A stretch of DNA of 64,000 nt from Bradyrhizobium diazoefficiens. Lineage in GTDB: Bacteria; Pseudomonadota; Alphaproteobacteria; Rhizobiales; Xanthobacteraceae. The position numbers and the translations under genes were made by a program. Each line of letters begins with the position of its first letter. Position 1 is the first letter of the stretch. The notes under the pieces are model-generated. The model worked only from the letters and a program-made list of their open reading frames with translations, did no database searches and was not told the origin of the DNA. Below, in pieces: positions 33,892-41,705 of this stretch. The stretch is from assembly GCF_018131185.1 (NCBI RefSeq), contig NZ_JAFCJE010000007.1, positions 186,001 through 250,000 on the forward strand, written 5' to 3'.

Positions 33892-35853
33892 TCACCCCCC
33901 AGAGGAGGTGTCCCTCAGAAGAAGCGCCTTTAGGTGATTTCCAACGATGCGTTCCCCGCAGACACTGAGATGATCGGAATCTCTGTAGATCAGGCAATCG
34001 CCGGCCAGCAGGCCCATCGCCTCCTGATCGACGACGGACGAGAACGATATGTAGCGGAAGTCTCGCTTTTGTTGGACAATCTTGCTGCGAAGGTGCTTCT
34101 CGAGCGCAGAAAAGATATCGACCGTCACGGCATTGAGGTGGAAGCCTCGACGTGCAACTCGTTTCATACCTTCGAGATCGCGGAAGTCCATTCTCGCTTC
34201 GATAAAGGGACCCAGCCAGATGGTATTGGTCGTTTTGGACAGGGTTTGCAGATAATCGATCGTCATGGCGATCGGGCGTTCGTTGAAGTGGTACTTGCCT
34301 CCAAATTTCAAGACATCTTTAGGCTCCTGCCGGTTATGTTCGTCGACCACGAGGTGAGATCCGGAGAAATGCACGATTATCGTCCCCACAACGTCCCGAT
34401 GAGCGTCCATGAATTTGTCGAAGCCCAGATAGGGACATTCTGGAATCCTGGCCCAGGGGCGGCATCCAGGGCCGACCAAGCCTACGACGAACTTTGCATA
34501 GTTGTTCCTGAAAAGTGCGTTGTAGATGTTCATCGCATGTGAGTCGCCGAGAATAATGGTCGCGGGTCCAAACCTTTTTGAACAAGCAATGAGTCGCTCC
34601 CATGCTGCAGGTTCGAACTGGGTTGTCCAAAACACGCAATCGCCGTCCGAGCCCATGTCCTTAATGAAATCGCCCCCCGTGTTCTGTTTCAGCAATTCGG
34701 AGAGGCGGCGCGTTTCGTCGCTGCCGAAGTAAAGGCGTTGCCCTTCGAAACCATTCGTGGCGATCGCAGCGATGCTGACACCGGCAAGACAGGACACGCC
34801 GAAGGAGGAAAGTGCAACCAGTTTCGGCCATCTCAACCACGTGCGATCTCGCGCCGGCTGCTCGACATAGCGATAGGTCAAGGCAGCAAGCACGAGAGAA
34901 ACTGCGGTCAGTGCGAAAGCCAGATCCACGCTCGGCCGGTCGAAGCCGCTCAATCGAGTGAACACAAATACCGGCTGATGCCACAAATAGGCGCTGTAGC
35001 TGATAAGACCAATCGCTACGGGAATTCGACTTCCAAGGAGCTTTCCGGTTCTCGTCTGTCCGCTTGCGAATGCGATGATTAGGCAAGCTCCAAGTACGGG
35101 TGGTAGCGCGCGGAGCCCGGGATATCGGACTTCCCCGTGGTCAAAGAGGCCGTAGCCGATAAGTCCGCTTCCGATGACAACGAGAATGTCCAGCATCGAA
35201 ACAGGTAGTTTGGCTCTTAACTTCTCTGTGGACCACAAGGCCAAGAGAGCGCCGACCAGCAGTTCCCAGAGGCGGCTTGGCATCAAATAGAAGGTGGCCT
35301 CTTTTGTCTGGGGTCCCCATTGAGCAAAGGCGATGCTCGCAACTGCAATCGCGGCGAATAGCATGCCCGCTCGCGCACGACCAAATCGCAAGGCGCCCAT
35401 CAGGAGAACGGGGAAGAACAGGTAAAATTGCTCTTCGACGCCGAGGCTCCATGTATGCAGCAGCGGCTTGAGTTCGGCCGCCCTGTCGAAATATCCACTC
35501 TGCGCCCAGAAAAACACATTCGAGGCGAACGCGCACACCGCGATCAGGCTCTTCGAGAATTCGTTCACCTCACGTGGAAGCATCAAGATGAGCACGAAAG
35601 GAATGCAGGCAAGCAGCACCACGATGAGCGCCGGCAATATTCGTCGTGCCCGCCTTTCGTAAAAGGCTGCAAACGTAAATCTGCCGTCCTCCATCTCTCT
35701 GGTGATGATGGACGTGATCAGATAGCCACTGATGACGAAGAATATATCGACGCCGAGGTACCCGCCCGGAATCGCATTCAGTCCGGCGTGGAAGAGAATA
35801 ACCGAGAGAACGGCGATCGCTCTAAGGCCATCGATTTCGGGGCGATAATCCAT
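33892..35853 (-). CDS. OafA/YrhL-type acyltransferase with C-terminal SGNH domain
   Basis: 653-residue membrane enzyme that O-acylates surface polysaccharide. The N-terminal acyltransferase-3 domain (residues 1-350) has the signature YRPEIDGLRAIAVLSVILFHAG, GGYLGVDIFFVISGYLI and WSLGVEEQFYLFFP, with about ten membrane segments. The C-terminal 250 residues are an SGNH hydrolase-like periplasmic domain: ATIILGDSHAMN (nucleophile Ser in GDSH) and YRDSDHLSVCGERI (catalytic Asp-x-x-His). The domain pair is usual for polysaccharide O-acetyltransferases. It starts 9 bp after the upstream SDR stop and so closes the operon that begins at 43082. The DNA is visibly less GC-rich than its neighbours. Confidence 0.88.
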   Translation of the reverse strand: MDYRPEIDGLRAIAVLSVILFHAGLNAIPGGYLGVDIFFVISGYLITSIITREMEDGRFTFAAFYERRARRILPALIVVLLACIPFVLILMLPREVNEFSKSLIAVCAFASNVFFWAQSGYFDRAAELKPLLHTWSLGVEEQFYLFFPVLLMGALRFGRARAGMLFAAIAVASIAFAQWGPQTKEATFYLMPSRLWELLVGALLALWSTEKLRAKLPVSMLDILVVIGSGLIGYGLFDHGEVRYPGLRALPPVLGACLIIAFASGQTRTGKLLGSRIPVAIGLISYSAYLWHQPVFVFTRLSGFDRPSVDLAFALTAVSLVLAALTYRYVEQPARDRTWLRWPKLVALSSFGVSCLAGVSIAAIATNGFEGQRLYFGSDETRRLSELLKQNTGGDFIKDMGSDGDCVFWTTQFEPAAWERLIACSKRFGPATIILGDSHAMNIYNALFRNNYAKFVVGLVGPGCRPWARIPECPYLGFDKFMDAHRDVVGTIIVHFSGSHLVVDEHNRQEPKDVLKFGGKYHFNERPIAMTIDYLQTLSKTTNTIWLGPFIEARMDFRDLEGMKRVARRGFHLNAVTVDIFSALEKHLRSKIVQQKRDFRYISFSSVVDQEAMGLLAGDCLIYRDSDHLSVCGERIVGNHLKALLLRDTSSGG

Positions 35854-35862
35854 CCGATGCTG

Positions 35863-36702
35863 CTACCAGACGCTCCGCCCACCATCCATGACCAGATTCT
35901 GTCCCGTCATGTAGCTCGATGCGTCCGAGCAGAGGAACTGCACAGCCGCGCGGTATTCGTCGACATCGGCCATGCGGCCCATGGGGATCAGGCGCGTCAG
36001 TCGTTCGACGAAGGCTGGATCCTGGTTGTTGAAGACGCCACCCGGCGAGATCGCGTTGACGCGCACGCCATGATCGGCCCAGTAGGTCGCCAGATATTTC
36101 GTCAGCCCGATCAGGCCGTGCTTGATCACCGAATAAGTCACCGGCTTCACCGGCTGCTCTTCTTCGCGCGTCACCTGCGGCTGACGGTACAGCCGCTGGT
36201 CCGGTGCAATCACGCCGAGATCGGAGGCGATGTTGAGGATCGTGCCGCGACGGCGTTTGGCCATCTCGCCGCCGAACACCTGCGCACACAGCATCGCACC
36301 GGTCAGGCCGACGGCGATTTCGGTCTGCCATTGCGGCACCGGGAACGCCTCGAAGCGCGAGGAGTGCATGATGCCCGGGCTCGACGTCACCTTCGGGTCG
36401 ATCGCGGCGTTGTTGACGAGGATGTCGACGGTGATGCCACGGCCGGCAAGCTGATCGTTTGCGGCGCGCACCGATTCGAGCGAGGTGACGTCGATCTCGA
36501 GCGCGATCAGATCGGCTGAAGGCGAAGCCTGCTTCAGCGCCGCGACTGCAGCTTCGGCCTGCGCCAGTTTGACGTCGGTGACGACCACGCGCGCGCCGGC
36601 TTCGCTGAGCGCTGCGACGTGCTGCCTGCCCAACAGGCCGCCGGCGCCGGTCACGAGCGCGGTCCGTCCGGTCAGGTCGTAGCGGGAGGAGGGGTTTGCC
36701 AT
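35863..36702 (-). CDS. Short-chain dehydrogenase, PtmA-like paralogue
   Basis: 279 residues. TALVTGAGGLLGRQHVA near residue 13, LVNNAAIDP near 95, the Ser-containing LNIASDLGVIAPDQRLYRQPQ near 150, YSVIKHG (YxxxK) near 180 and a VMDGGRSVW C-terminus. The APDQRLYRQPQ insertion before the Tyr pairs it with the PtmA-like SDR at 16809 (APDQRIYEG), so this operon carries its own PtmA equivalent. GGAG lies 7 bp before the ATG at 36702. Probable NAD(P)-dependent oxidation or reduction of a sugar intermediate. Confidence 0.8.
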   Translation of the reverse strand: MANPSSRYDLTGRTALVTGAGGLLGRQHVAALSEAGARVVVTDVKLAQAEAAVAALKQASPSADLIALEIDVTSLESVRAANDQLAGRGITVDILVNNAAIDPKVTSSPGIMHSSRFEAFPVPQWQTEIAVGLTGAMLCAQVFGGEMAKRRRGTILNIASDLGVIAPDQRLYRQPQVTREEEQPVKPVTYSVIKHGLIGLTKYLATYWADHGVRVNAISPGGVFNNQDPAFVERLTRLIPMGRMADVDEYRAAVQFLCSDASSYMTGQNLVMDGGRSVW

Positions 36703-36715
36703 CGAAGGCTCCTGT

Positions 36716-37477
36716 TCAGCTTCTGAGCTGGCCGCCATCGGCCACCATCACGCTGCCGGTGATGAAGGCGGCGCGGGGCGACGCAAGGAAGGCGACGACA
36801 TCGGCGATCTCCTCGGGCGTACCGAGCCGGCGCAGCGCCACCTCACGCTGGAGCATGTCATCGACCGCCTGCTTGTTTTCGGCGATCTTGCGCGCCCAGG
36901 TGCCGTCCGCAGCCAGGATATTTCCGGGGGCGACCGCATTGATGCGGATGCCATCGAGCGCGAGCGGCCGCGCCAGGCCACGCACGGTCGCATTCAGCGC
37001 GGCTTTGGCGGCATAGTAGGTGACGGGTGCACCAAGCGCCGCCATCCCTGCGATCGAGGAGATGCAGACGATGGCCCGGTCGCCGCTGCCATGGGCCATC
37101 AGCGGCCGCGCCGCTTCGATCATGTTGGTCGCAGCGAACAGATTCAGATCGATGATCCGCGACCATTCCGCCGCAGTTTCCATGCCCGGCGGGACGGAGG
37201 CGCCGCTGCCGACATTGCAGACCAGGATATCGAGCCGATCCCATTGTTTGTCGACGCTTTCGACAAGTGCCTTCGCCGCGGCCGGATCGGTGACGTCGGC
37301 GATGTGGGCAGACGCGTTGATGCCGATCGTTGCGCGCGCAGCGTTCACCGCATCGGCGCCGCGCGCCGCGAGCGCGACCTTGGCACCTTCCGCCGCGAGC
37401 GTCCTCGCGATCGCAAGTCCGATGCCGCGGCTGGCGCCGGTGACGAGCGCAACCCGATCGTTCAGCTCGAGCCTCAT
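36716..37477 (-). CDS. Classical short-chain dehydrogenase/reductase
   Basis: 253 residues with TGASRGIGLAIARTLA near residue 14, an N-A-G region altered to VCNVGSG, ISSIAGMAALGAPVTYYAAKAAL (Ser and YxxxK) near residue 140-160, and VMVADGGQLRS at the C-terminus. The central NNAG motif is thus CNVG. ATGA overlap with the TIM-barrel gene upstream and a 13-bp gap to the PtmA-like SDR downstream. Substrate unknown; together with its two SDR neighbours it could oxidise, epimerise and re-reduce one sugar. Confidence 0.8.
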   Translation of the reverse strand: MRLELNDRVALVTGASRGIGLAIARTLAAEGAKVALAARGADAVNAARATIGINASAHIADVTDPAAAKALVESVDKQWDRLDILVCNVGSGASVPPGMETAAEWSRIIDLNLFAATNMIEAARPLMAHGSGDRAIVCISSIAGMAALGAPVTYYAAKAALNATVRGLARPLALDGIRINAVAPGNILAADGTWARKIAENKQAVDDMLQREVALRRLGTPEEIADVVAFLASPRAAFITGSVMVADGGQLRS

Positions 37478-38322
37478 CGCGCTGCGTCCTCGATCCAGCC
37501 GACCGTCATGTCGCGATATCGTGCCAGAGCGCCGGCATGGTCGCCGTCGGACGCCCGGGCCGTCTGCAGGATGTACTGGCCCTGGTAGCCGGAGCGCTCG
37601 ATCAGGCGGATCGTCTTGGCAAGGTCCGCATTGCCGGTGCCGAGCGGCACGGTGGTGCCGCCGCGGATGCGGTCCTTCACGTGTACATTGAGAATGCGGC
37701 GTGCATAGGCGGCGATTTCCTCGTCGCTGTCGTAGCCGAGCGAGGCGCTGTTGCCGCTGTCGTAATTGATGCCGAAGATCTCGGCCGGAAATGCCTCCAT
37801 GAACCGGGCAAGCTCGTCCGGCGGCAGATCGGATTCGAAGACGATCTTGACGTTTCGTCTCGCCAGCAGCTCGGAGCGGGCAAGCAGCACGCGCTTCAGC
37901 GTATCGCTCTCGCTCTTGCGCTCGATCTTGCCGTTGTCGACCAGGGGGATCACGACGAACTCGATGCCAACGCGGCTACAGGCGGCGATCAGGAGATCGA
38001 GGTCGGCGACGAGCGCGTCGCGCACGACGGCATCGACCTTCCAGAACGGCGCCTGCATGAAGCAGTCGCCGGTCAGGCTCGGGATGCGCACGCCGTTCTC
38101 GCGCGACAAGGCCAGAATCTCCTGCTGCCCCGGCTCGGTCGCCAGCGGGTTCTCGCGCAACCGTTCCTGATCGATGGTCCATTCCATCCGCGTCAGGCCG
38201 AGCGCCTTCGCGCAAGCGAATTCCTCCCGCCACTCGTCCCAGGGGAATGCCTGGATCTTGCCGTCGACCAGAGCCGAGAGCCGTCCCTGCATGAAGCCGA
38301 TGCGTTGCAGCGTTGCGGTCAC
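37474..38322 (-). CDS. Xylose-isomerase-like TIM-barrel sugar isomerase/epimerase
   Basis: 282 residues, AP-endonuclease-2/xylose-isomerase-like fold. N-terminus RIGFMQGRLSALVDGKIQAFPWDEW; metal-site candidates are Glu in IVFESDLPPDE (strand 5), Asp in INYDSGNSASLGYD, and His in LNVHVKDRIRGG. The last ligand position, usually Glu, reads Gln in GQYILQTARA, so the typical four-residue metal site is one residue short. The GTG at 38322 overlaps the SDR stop as GTGA. It should interconvert a ketose/aldose or epimerise a sugar (or inositol) next to three SDRs. Confidence 0.75.
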   Translation of the reverse strand: MTATLQRIGFMQGRLSALVDGKIQAFPWDEWREEFACAKALGLTRMEWTIDQERLRENPLATEPGQQEILALSRENGVRIPSLTGDCFMQAPFWKVDAVVRDALVADLDLLIAACSRVGIEFVVIPLVDNGKIERKSESDTLKRVLLARSELLARRNVKIVFESDLPPDELARFMEAFPAEIFGINYDSGNSASLGYDSDEEIAAYARRILNVHVKDRIRGGTTVPLGTGNADLAKTIRLIERSGYQGQYILQTARASDGDHAGALARYRDMTVGWIEDAAR

Positions 38323-39083
38323 GATTTGGTATCCGAGCTGATGGCGAGACCTTTGGCGATCCAGCCGCCGTCGACGAAGATCTCCTGGCCGGTCACATAG
38401 GCGGAAGCGTCCGATGCCAGGAAGATCGCCGCTCCCACCATGTCGGCAGGCTGTCCCCACCGGCCGAGCATGGTATGGCGTCGCCTGTCCTCGTGCATGA
38501 CCGGATCGGCAAAACTCTTCGCGGTCATCTCTGTCGCGACGTAGCCCGGCGCAAGTGCGTTGACGCGGATGCCGTCGGGCGCGTAGTCGGCGGCGAGCGC
38601 GCGCGTCAGCCCGGCAAGACCCGCCTTCGCCGCCACGTAGCCGGGGTTGCCGGGAAAGCCCCGGATCGAATTGATGCTGGTGACGTTGACGATCGCAGCC
38701 GAGCCCGCCTTCTTCAAGAGCGGATACGCGGCGAGGATGGTGGCGTAGACGCCGGTGAGATCGGTCGCGACCGTGTCGCGAAAGCGCGCAAGCTCGCTTT
38801 CATCGCCTTGTGCGGGGAGGCTGATGCCGGCGGCGTTGACCAGCGTGTCGATATGCCTGCCTTGCGCCGCGATCATGCCGAATGCGTTTTCGATCGCCTT
38901 GTCGTCGGAGAGGTCGCAGGCAATCGGGGTCACGTGCTGCGGCGCGGTCCCGGAACGGCTGAGGCCGAACACCATGGCGCCCGCGTCTTGCAGGCCGGTC
39001 GCAATGGCCGCGCCAATCCCCCGCGAGGCGCCGGTGACTACCGCGATCTTGCCTTTGAGCGAGAAGGCGCTGAGGTCAGGCAT
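38319..39083 (-). CDS. Classical short-chain dehydrogenase/reductase
   Basis: 254 residues. IAVVTGASRGIGAAIATGL near residue 13, DTLVNAAGISL near 80, VNVTSINSIRGFPGNPGYVAAKAGLAGL with Ser and YxxxK near residues 130-150, and the VTGQEIFVDGGW C-terminus. This is a typical FabG/gluconate-dehydrogenase-like SDR. It overlaps the NeuA-like gene by 8 bp and the TIM-barrel gene by 4 bp, so it is translated with both. Probably acts on a free or phosphorylated sugar upstream of the NeuB-type condensation. Confidence 0.82.
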   Translation of the reverse strand: MPDLSAFSLKGKIAVVTGASRGIGAAIATGLQDAGAMVFGLSRSGTAPQHVTPIACDLSDDKAIENAFGMIAAQGRHIDTLVNAAGISLPAQGDESELARFRDTVATDLTGVYATILAAYPLLKKAGSAAIVNVTSINSIRGFPGNPGYVAAKAGLAGLTRALAADYAPDGIRVNALAPGYVATEMTAKSFADPVMHEDRRRHTMLGRWGQPADMVGAAIFLASDASAYVTGQEIFVDGGWIAKGLAISSDTKS

Positions 39084-39765
39084 AGCCGTAACTTCGCATG
39101 ATGGCGGCGCAAAGCTTGACGTCCTCGGGGCGGTCGATCTGGAACATCTTGTGACGCTCCATCATATGGAAGCCGATCTTGCCGCCGAGACGGTTGTTCT
39201 GCTCGCGCAGGAGGGATGGGATCAGGACGTAGAACGAGCCGTTCTCCAAATAGCGCTTCTCGATCTGCTGCCGCATGCGGCGATTGTGATAATCGTAGTT
39301 GATCGGCTCCGGTCCGTTTTGGCCGATCCGCCAGTTGAAATAATCCTCGACCTCGCAGACCGAGAGCAGGCTGTCGAGATGGTCGCGATCGAAGGCCGCA
39401 AGCGCGCTCTCGATGTCGCAGGGTTCGCGGATCGGCGAGGTGGCCTGGAGTGCGACGATCCGCTCGAACCGTCCCATCCGCTCGTCGATCGCATCGAGCG
39501 CATGTAGCCAAGCGGATTCGGACGAGGCGAGGTCGCCCGAAATGTCGTCCGGACGCCGCACGCCGACGGCGCCGGCGGCCTCGGCCGCGGCGAGAATCTG
39601 ATCGCTGTCCGAAGACACGGCCACCACATCGACGCCGCGTGCGGCGCGCGCCTGCTCGACCGTCCACGCGATCAGCGGTTTGCCGCAGAGATCGAGCAGG
39701 TTCTTGTGCGGGATGCCCTTGGAGCCGCCGCGCGCGGCGATCACGGCCAGCGTCTTGCGCGCCAT
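39076..39765 (-). CDS. Acylneuraminate cytidylyltransferase-family protein (second NeuA-like)
   Basis: 229 residues. LAVIAARGGSKGIPHKNLLDLCGKPLIAWT (CTP loop), VALQATSPIREPCDIESAL, and a C-terminus with KMFQIDRPEDVKLC. Shared pattern with LegF at 17644, but with a different central part (FNWRIGQNGPEPINYDYHNRRMRQQ) that would contact the sugar, so specificity should differ from LegF. ATG at 39765 shares its A with the last base of the NeuB-TIM stop. It would produce the CMP-activated form of whatever the adjacent NeuB fusion makes. Confidence 0.84.
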   Translation of the reverse strand: MARKTLAVIAARGGSKGIPHKNLLDLCGKPLIAWTVEQARAARGVDVVAVSSDSDQILAAAEAAGAVGVRRPDDISGDLASSESAWLHALDAIDERMGRFERIVALQATSPIREPCDIESALAAFDRDHLDSLLSVCEVEDYFNWRIGQNGPEPINYDYHNRRMRQQIEKRYLENGSFYVLIPSLLREQNNRLGGKIGFHMMERHKMFQIDRPEDVKLCAAIMRSYGYA

Positions 39766-41690
39766 CAGATGTGTCCCTCGAGACGCTCGAGCGCGGTCCA
39801 GAAGCCTTCGCCCATGTTCTTGTGGCCCTGCCAAATCTCGGGAATGAACGACGCCGTCGGCGCATGCTTGCGTAGCACCTGTCCGATCTCGTCGAAATCG
39901 ATCTCGCCTTCGCCAATCTGAAGACCTTCGCCGTCGAGTCCCTTGGCGTCGCCGAAATGCAGATGCGCGGTGTGCGGGCCGAGCTGGGCGAGCCCTTGCG
40001 CGAGATCGAAGCCGAAATGATTGGCGGCTAGCTTCGTGTGGGAGATATCGACGCACATCCGCAAATCGTGCCTGGCGCAGAACGCGGCCGATTCCTCCGG
40101 GAAGATGAAGATGTTCTGGTGGCGCTGACCGCCGAAATGCCAGGGGAACGGCGCCATGGTCTGCGGCGTCAGCTCGACGCCGTCCATGTCGAGCTCGGTC
40201 AAGCTCTGCGCGAAGATGCGGTAGCGCTCGGCTTTCTCCTCCGGCGGCAGCGGCTCGTCCATGGTGAAGCCGCCGATATTGGCGACGATGGGCGGGCGCT
40301 TGGTCTTGGGAAAGTACTTCTTCAGGCCGCGGGTAATGTCGATCACGGCCTGTGTCTGCTCCAGCGAATAGCGCCGCAGGGCCTCGTCCGGCGTTGCGAG
40401 GTCCATCAGCTTGGAGCCGGCAAACAGCTCCGGCGCATGCACGACGAAGCCGAGATCGTAGGTGCCGGACAGATACGCTGCGGGATCGCGCTCCATGTCG
40501 CTGTAGCTGAGATGGAACTCGATGATGTCGGGCTCGCAGATCTCCAGGAAGCGCTCAGTGTCGTGATAGCGCACCGGCACACCCCAGGGGCGATCGAAGC
40601 GGTATCGCCGTGCTTTCGCGGTGCCTTCATCGAGATCGCTCTGGAAGAAATAGTCGTCGGCCGCCATGGTCCGCGCCAGCTTGCGGCCGAGCAGCGCCGG
40701 CATCTTCAACGGCGAGAGCCCCTGTCCCGGGCTCTTCACCGCGATGTCGGCTTCGGAGATCATGGTGCCGGCCGAAAGATCGCGAGCGGCCACCAGGCTC
40801 TTGGCGAGGTTCTCGCGGTTGATCAACTCGCCCTGGCTCAGCGCGCGCTCGGCCAGTTTCTCGCCGCGCGCCGCCTCCACCTCGCGGATGCCGGAGACCA
40901 GCGATCTGAATTCCTCCGGCTCCAGGCTCGCGGCATGGTCCGGGCCTTCCATCTCCCGGTCGAGGGTGATGTGGCGTTCGATGACGACGGCGCCGAGCGC
41001 GACGGCGGCCGTTGAAACGGCAATGCCGCGCTCGTGGCCCGAATAGCCGACGACCGGATGGATCTCGCGCAACGTTTCCATGAAGCGGAGATGGATGTTG
41101 TGGAGCGCGGCCGGATAGGTGCTTTGGCAATGCAGGAGCACGTAGCTAGCGTTGCGGTCGTCGAGGAACTTCGCCGCGGCCTTGATCTCGTCCGTCGTGC
41201 TCATGCCGGTCGAGACGATCAGCGTCTTGCCGGTGGCGGCGAGGCGCGCGAGCAGCGGCAGGTTGGTAAGGTCGGCGGAGGCTACCTTGTAGGCTTGCAC
41301 GCCGAAGCCTTCGAGCACGGCGACGCTGCTCGCGTCCCAGGGCGTGCAGAGATACTGGATGCCCTTCGCCGCGCAGTACTCGGCGATTTTCTTTTGCTGC
41401 GCGGTCGGAAGCTCGAAACGGCGCAACAGGTCGAGCGTATACTCGACTGCGAGGTCGTCGTCCTTGCCCGAGAGGCTCGACGCACGGTAGACCTCGTCCA
41501 GCTTCCGCATCTGGAACTTGGCGCAATCGGCCCCGGCCGTGACCGCGGCATCGACCAGGGCAATGGCGCGATCGAAGTCGCCATTGTGGTTGTTGCCGAT
41601 CTCGGCAATGACGTAGCAGGGTTCGCCGTTGCCCAGAAGATGGTTGCCGATGCGGACCTGAGAGGGCTGTTTGGGCGATGTCATCAACAT
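39765..41690 (-). CDS. NeuB-like synthase with SAF domain fused to a xylose-isomerase-like TIM barrel
   Basis: 641 residues in three parts. Residues 20-285: NeuB barrel with IAEIGNNHNGDFD, CAKFQMRK, LCTPWDA, VSTGMSTTDE, LLHCQSTYPA, VGYSGHERG and ERHITLDREMEGPDHAAS. Residues 290-350: SAF domain (NLAKSLVAARDLSAGTMISEADI). Residues 360-641: sugar-isomerase TIM barrel with FVVHAPELF, GVELTPQ, CVDISHTKL, HLHFGDAKGLDGEG, IGEGEIDF and a final PEIWQGH with a candidate Glu ligand. The NeuB part would condense phosphoenolpyruvate with an aldose; the fused barrel could supply that aldose by epimerisation. The GYSGHERG motif differs from the GYSDHT of true sialate/legionaminate synthases, which suggests an altered substrate. 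Confidence 0.82.
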   Translation of the reverse strand: MLMTSPKQPSQVRIGNHLLGNGEPCYVIAEIGNNHNGDFDRAIALVDAAVTAGADCAKFQMRKLDEVYRASSLSGKDDDLAVEYTLDLLRRFELPTAQQKKIAEYCAAKGIQYLCTPWDASSVAVLEGFGVQAYKVASADLTNLPLLARLAATGKTLIVSTGMSTTDEIKAAAKFLDDRNASYVLLHCQSTYPAALHNIHLRFMETLREIHPVVGYSGHERGIAVSTAAVALGAVVIERHITLDREMEGPDHAASLEPEEFRSLVSGIREVEAARGEKLAERALSQGELINRENLAKSLVAARDLSAGTMISEADIAVKSPGQGLSPLKMPALLGRKLARTMAADDYFFQSDLDEGTAKARRYRFDRPWGVPVRYHDTERFLEICEPDIIEFHLSYSDMERDPAAYLSGTYDLGFVVHAPELFAGSKLMDLATPDEALRRYSLEQTQAVIDITRGLKKYFPKTKRPPIVANIGGFTMDEPLPPEEKAERYRIFAQSLTELDMDGVELTPQTMAPFPWHFGGQRHQNIFIFPEESAAFCARHDLRMCVDISHTKLAANHFGFDLAQGLAQLGPHTAHLHFGDAKGLDGEGLQIGEGEIDFDEIGQVLRKHAPTASFIPEIWQGHKNMGEGFWTALERLEGHI

Positions 41691-41705
41691 TCTCGTCTCA
41701 TATCG

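Noticed and set aside
33892..35853. Insertion sequence or transposon fragment in the lower-GC stretch
   Set aside because: The segment is one intact acyltransferase gene with all motifs; no transposase motif or terminal inverted repeats with target duplication were seen.
39766..40056. 97-codon N-terminal extension of the second NeuA-like protein
   Set aside because: It lies within the coding region of the NeuB fusion, is almost all Arg and Ala, and the ATG at 39765 gives the standard NeuA N-terminus.
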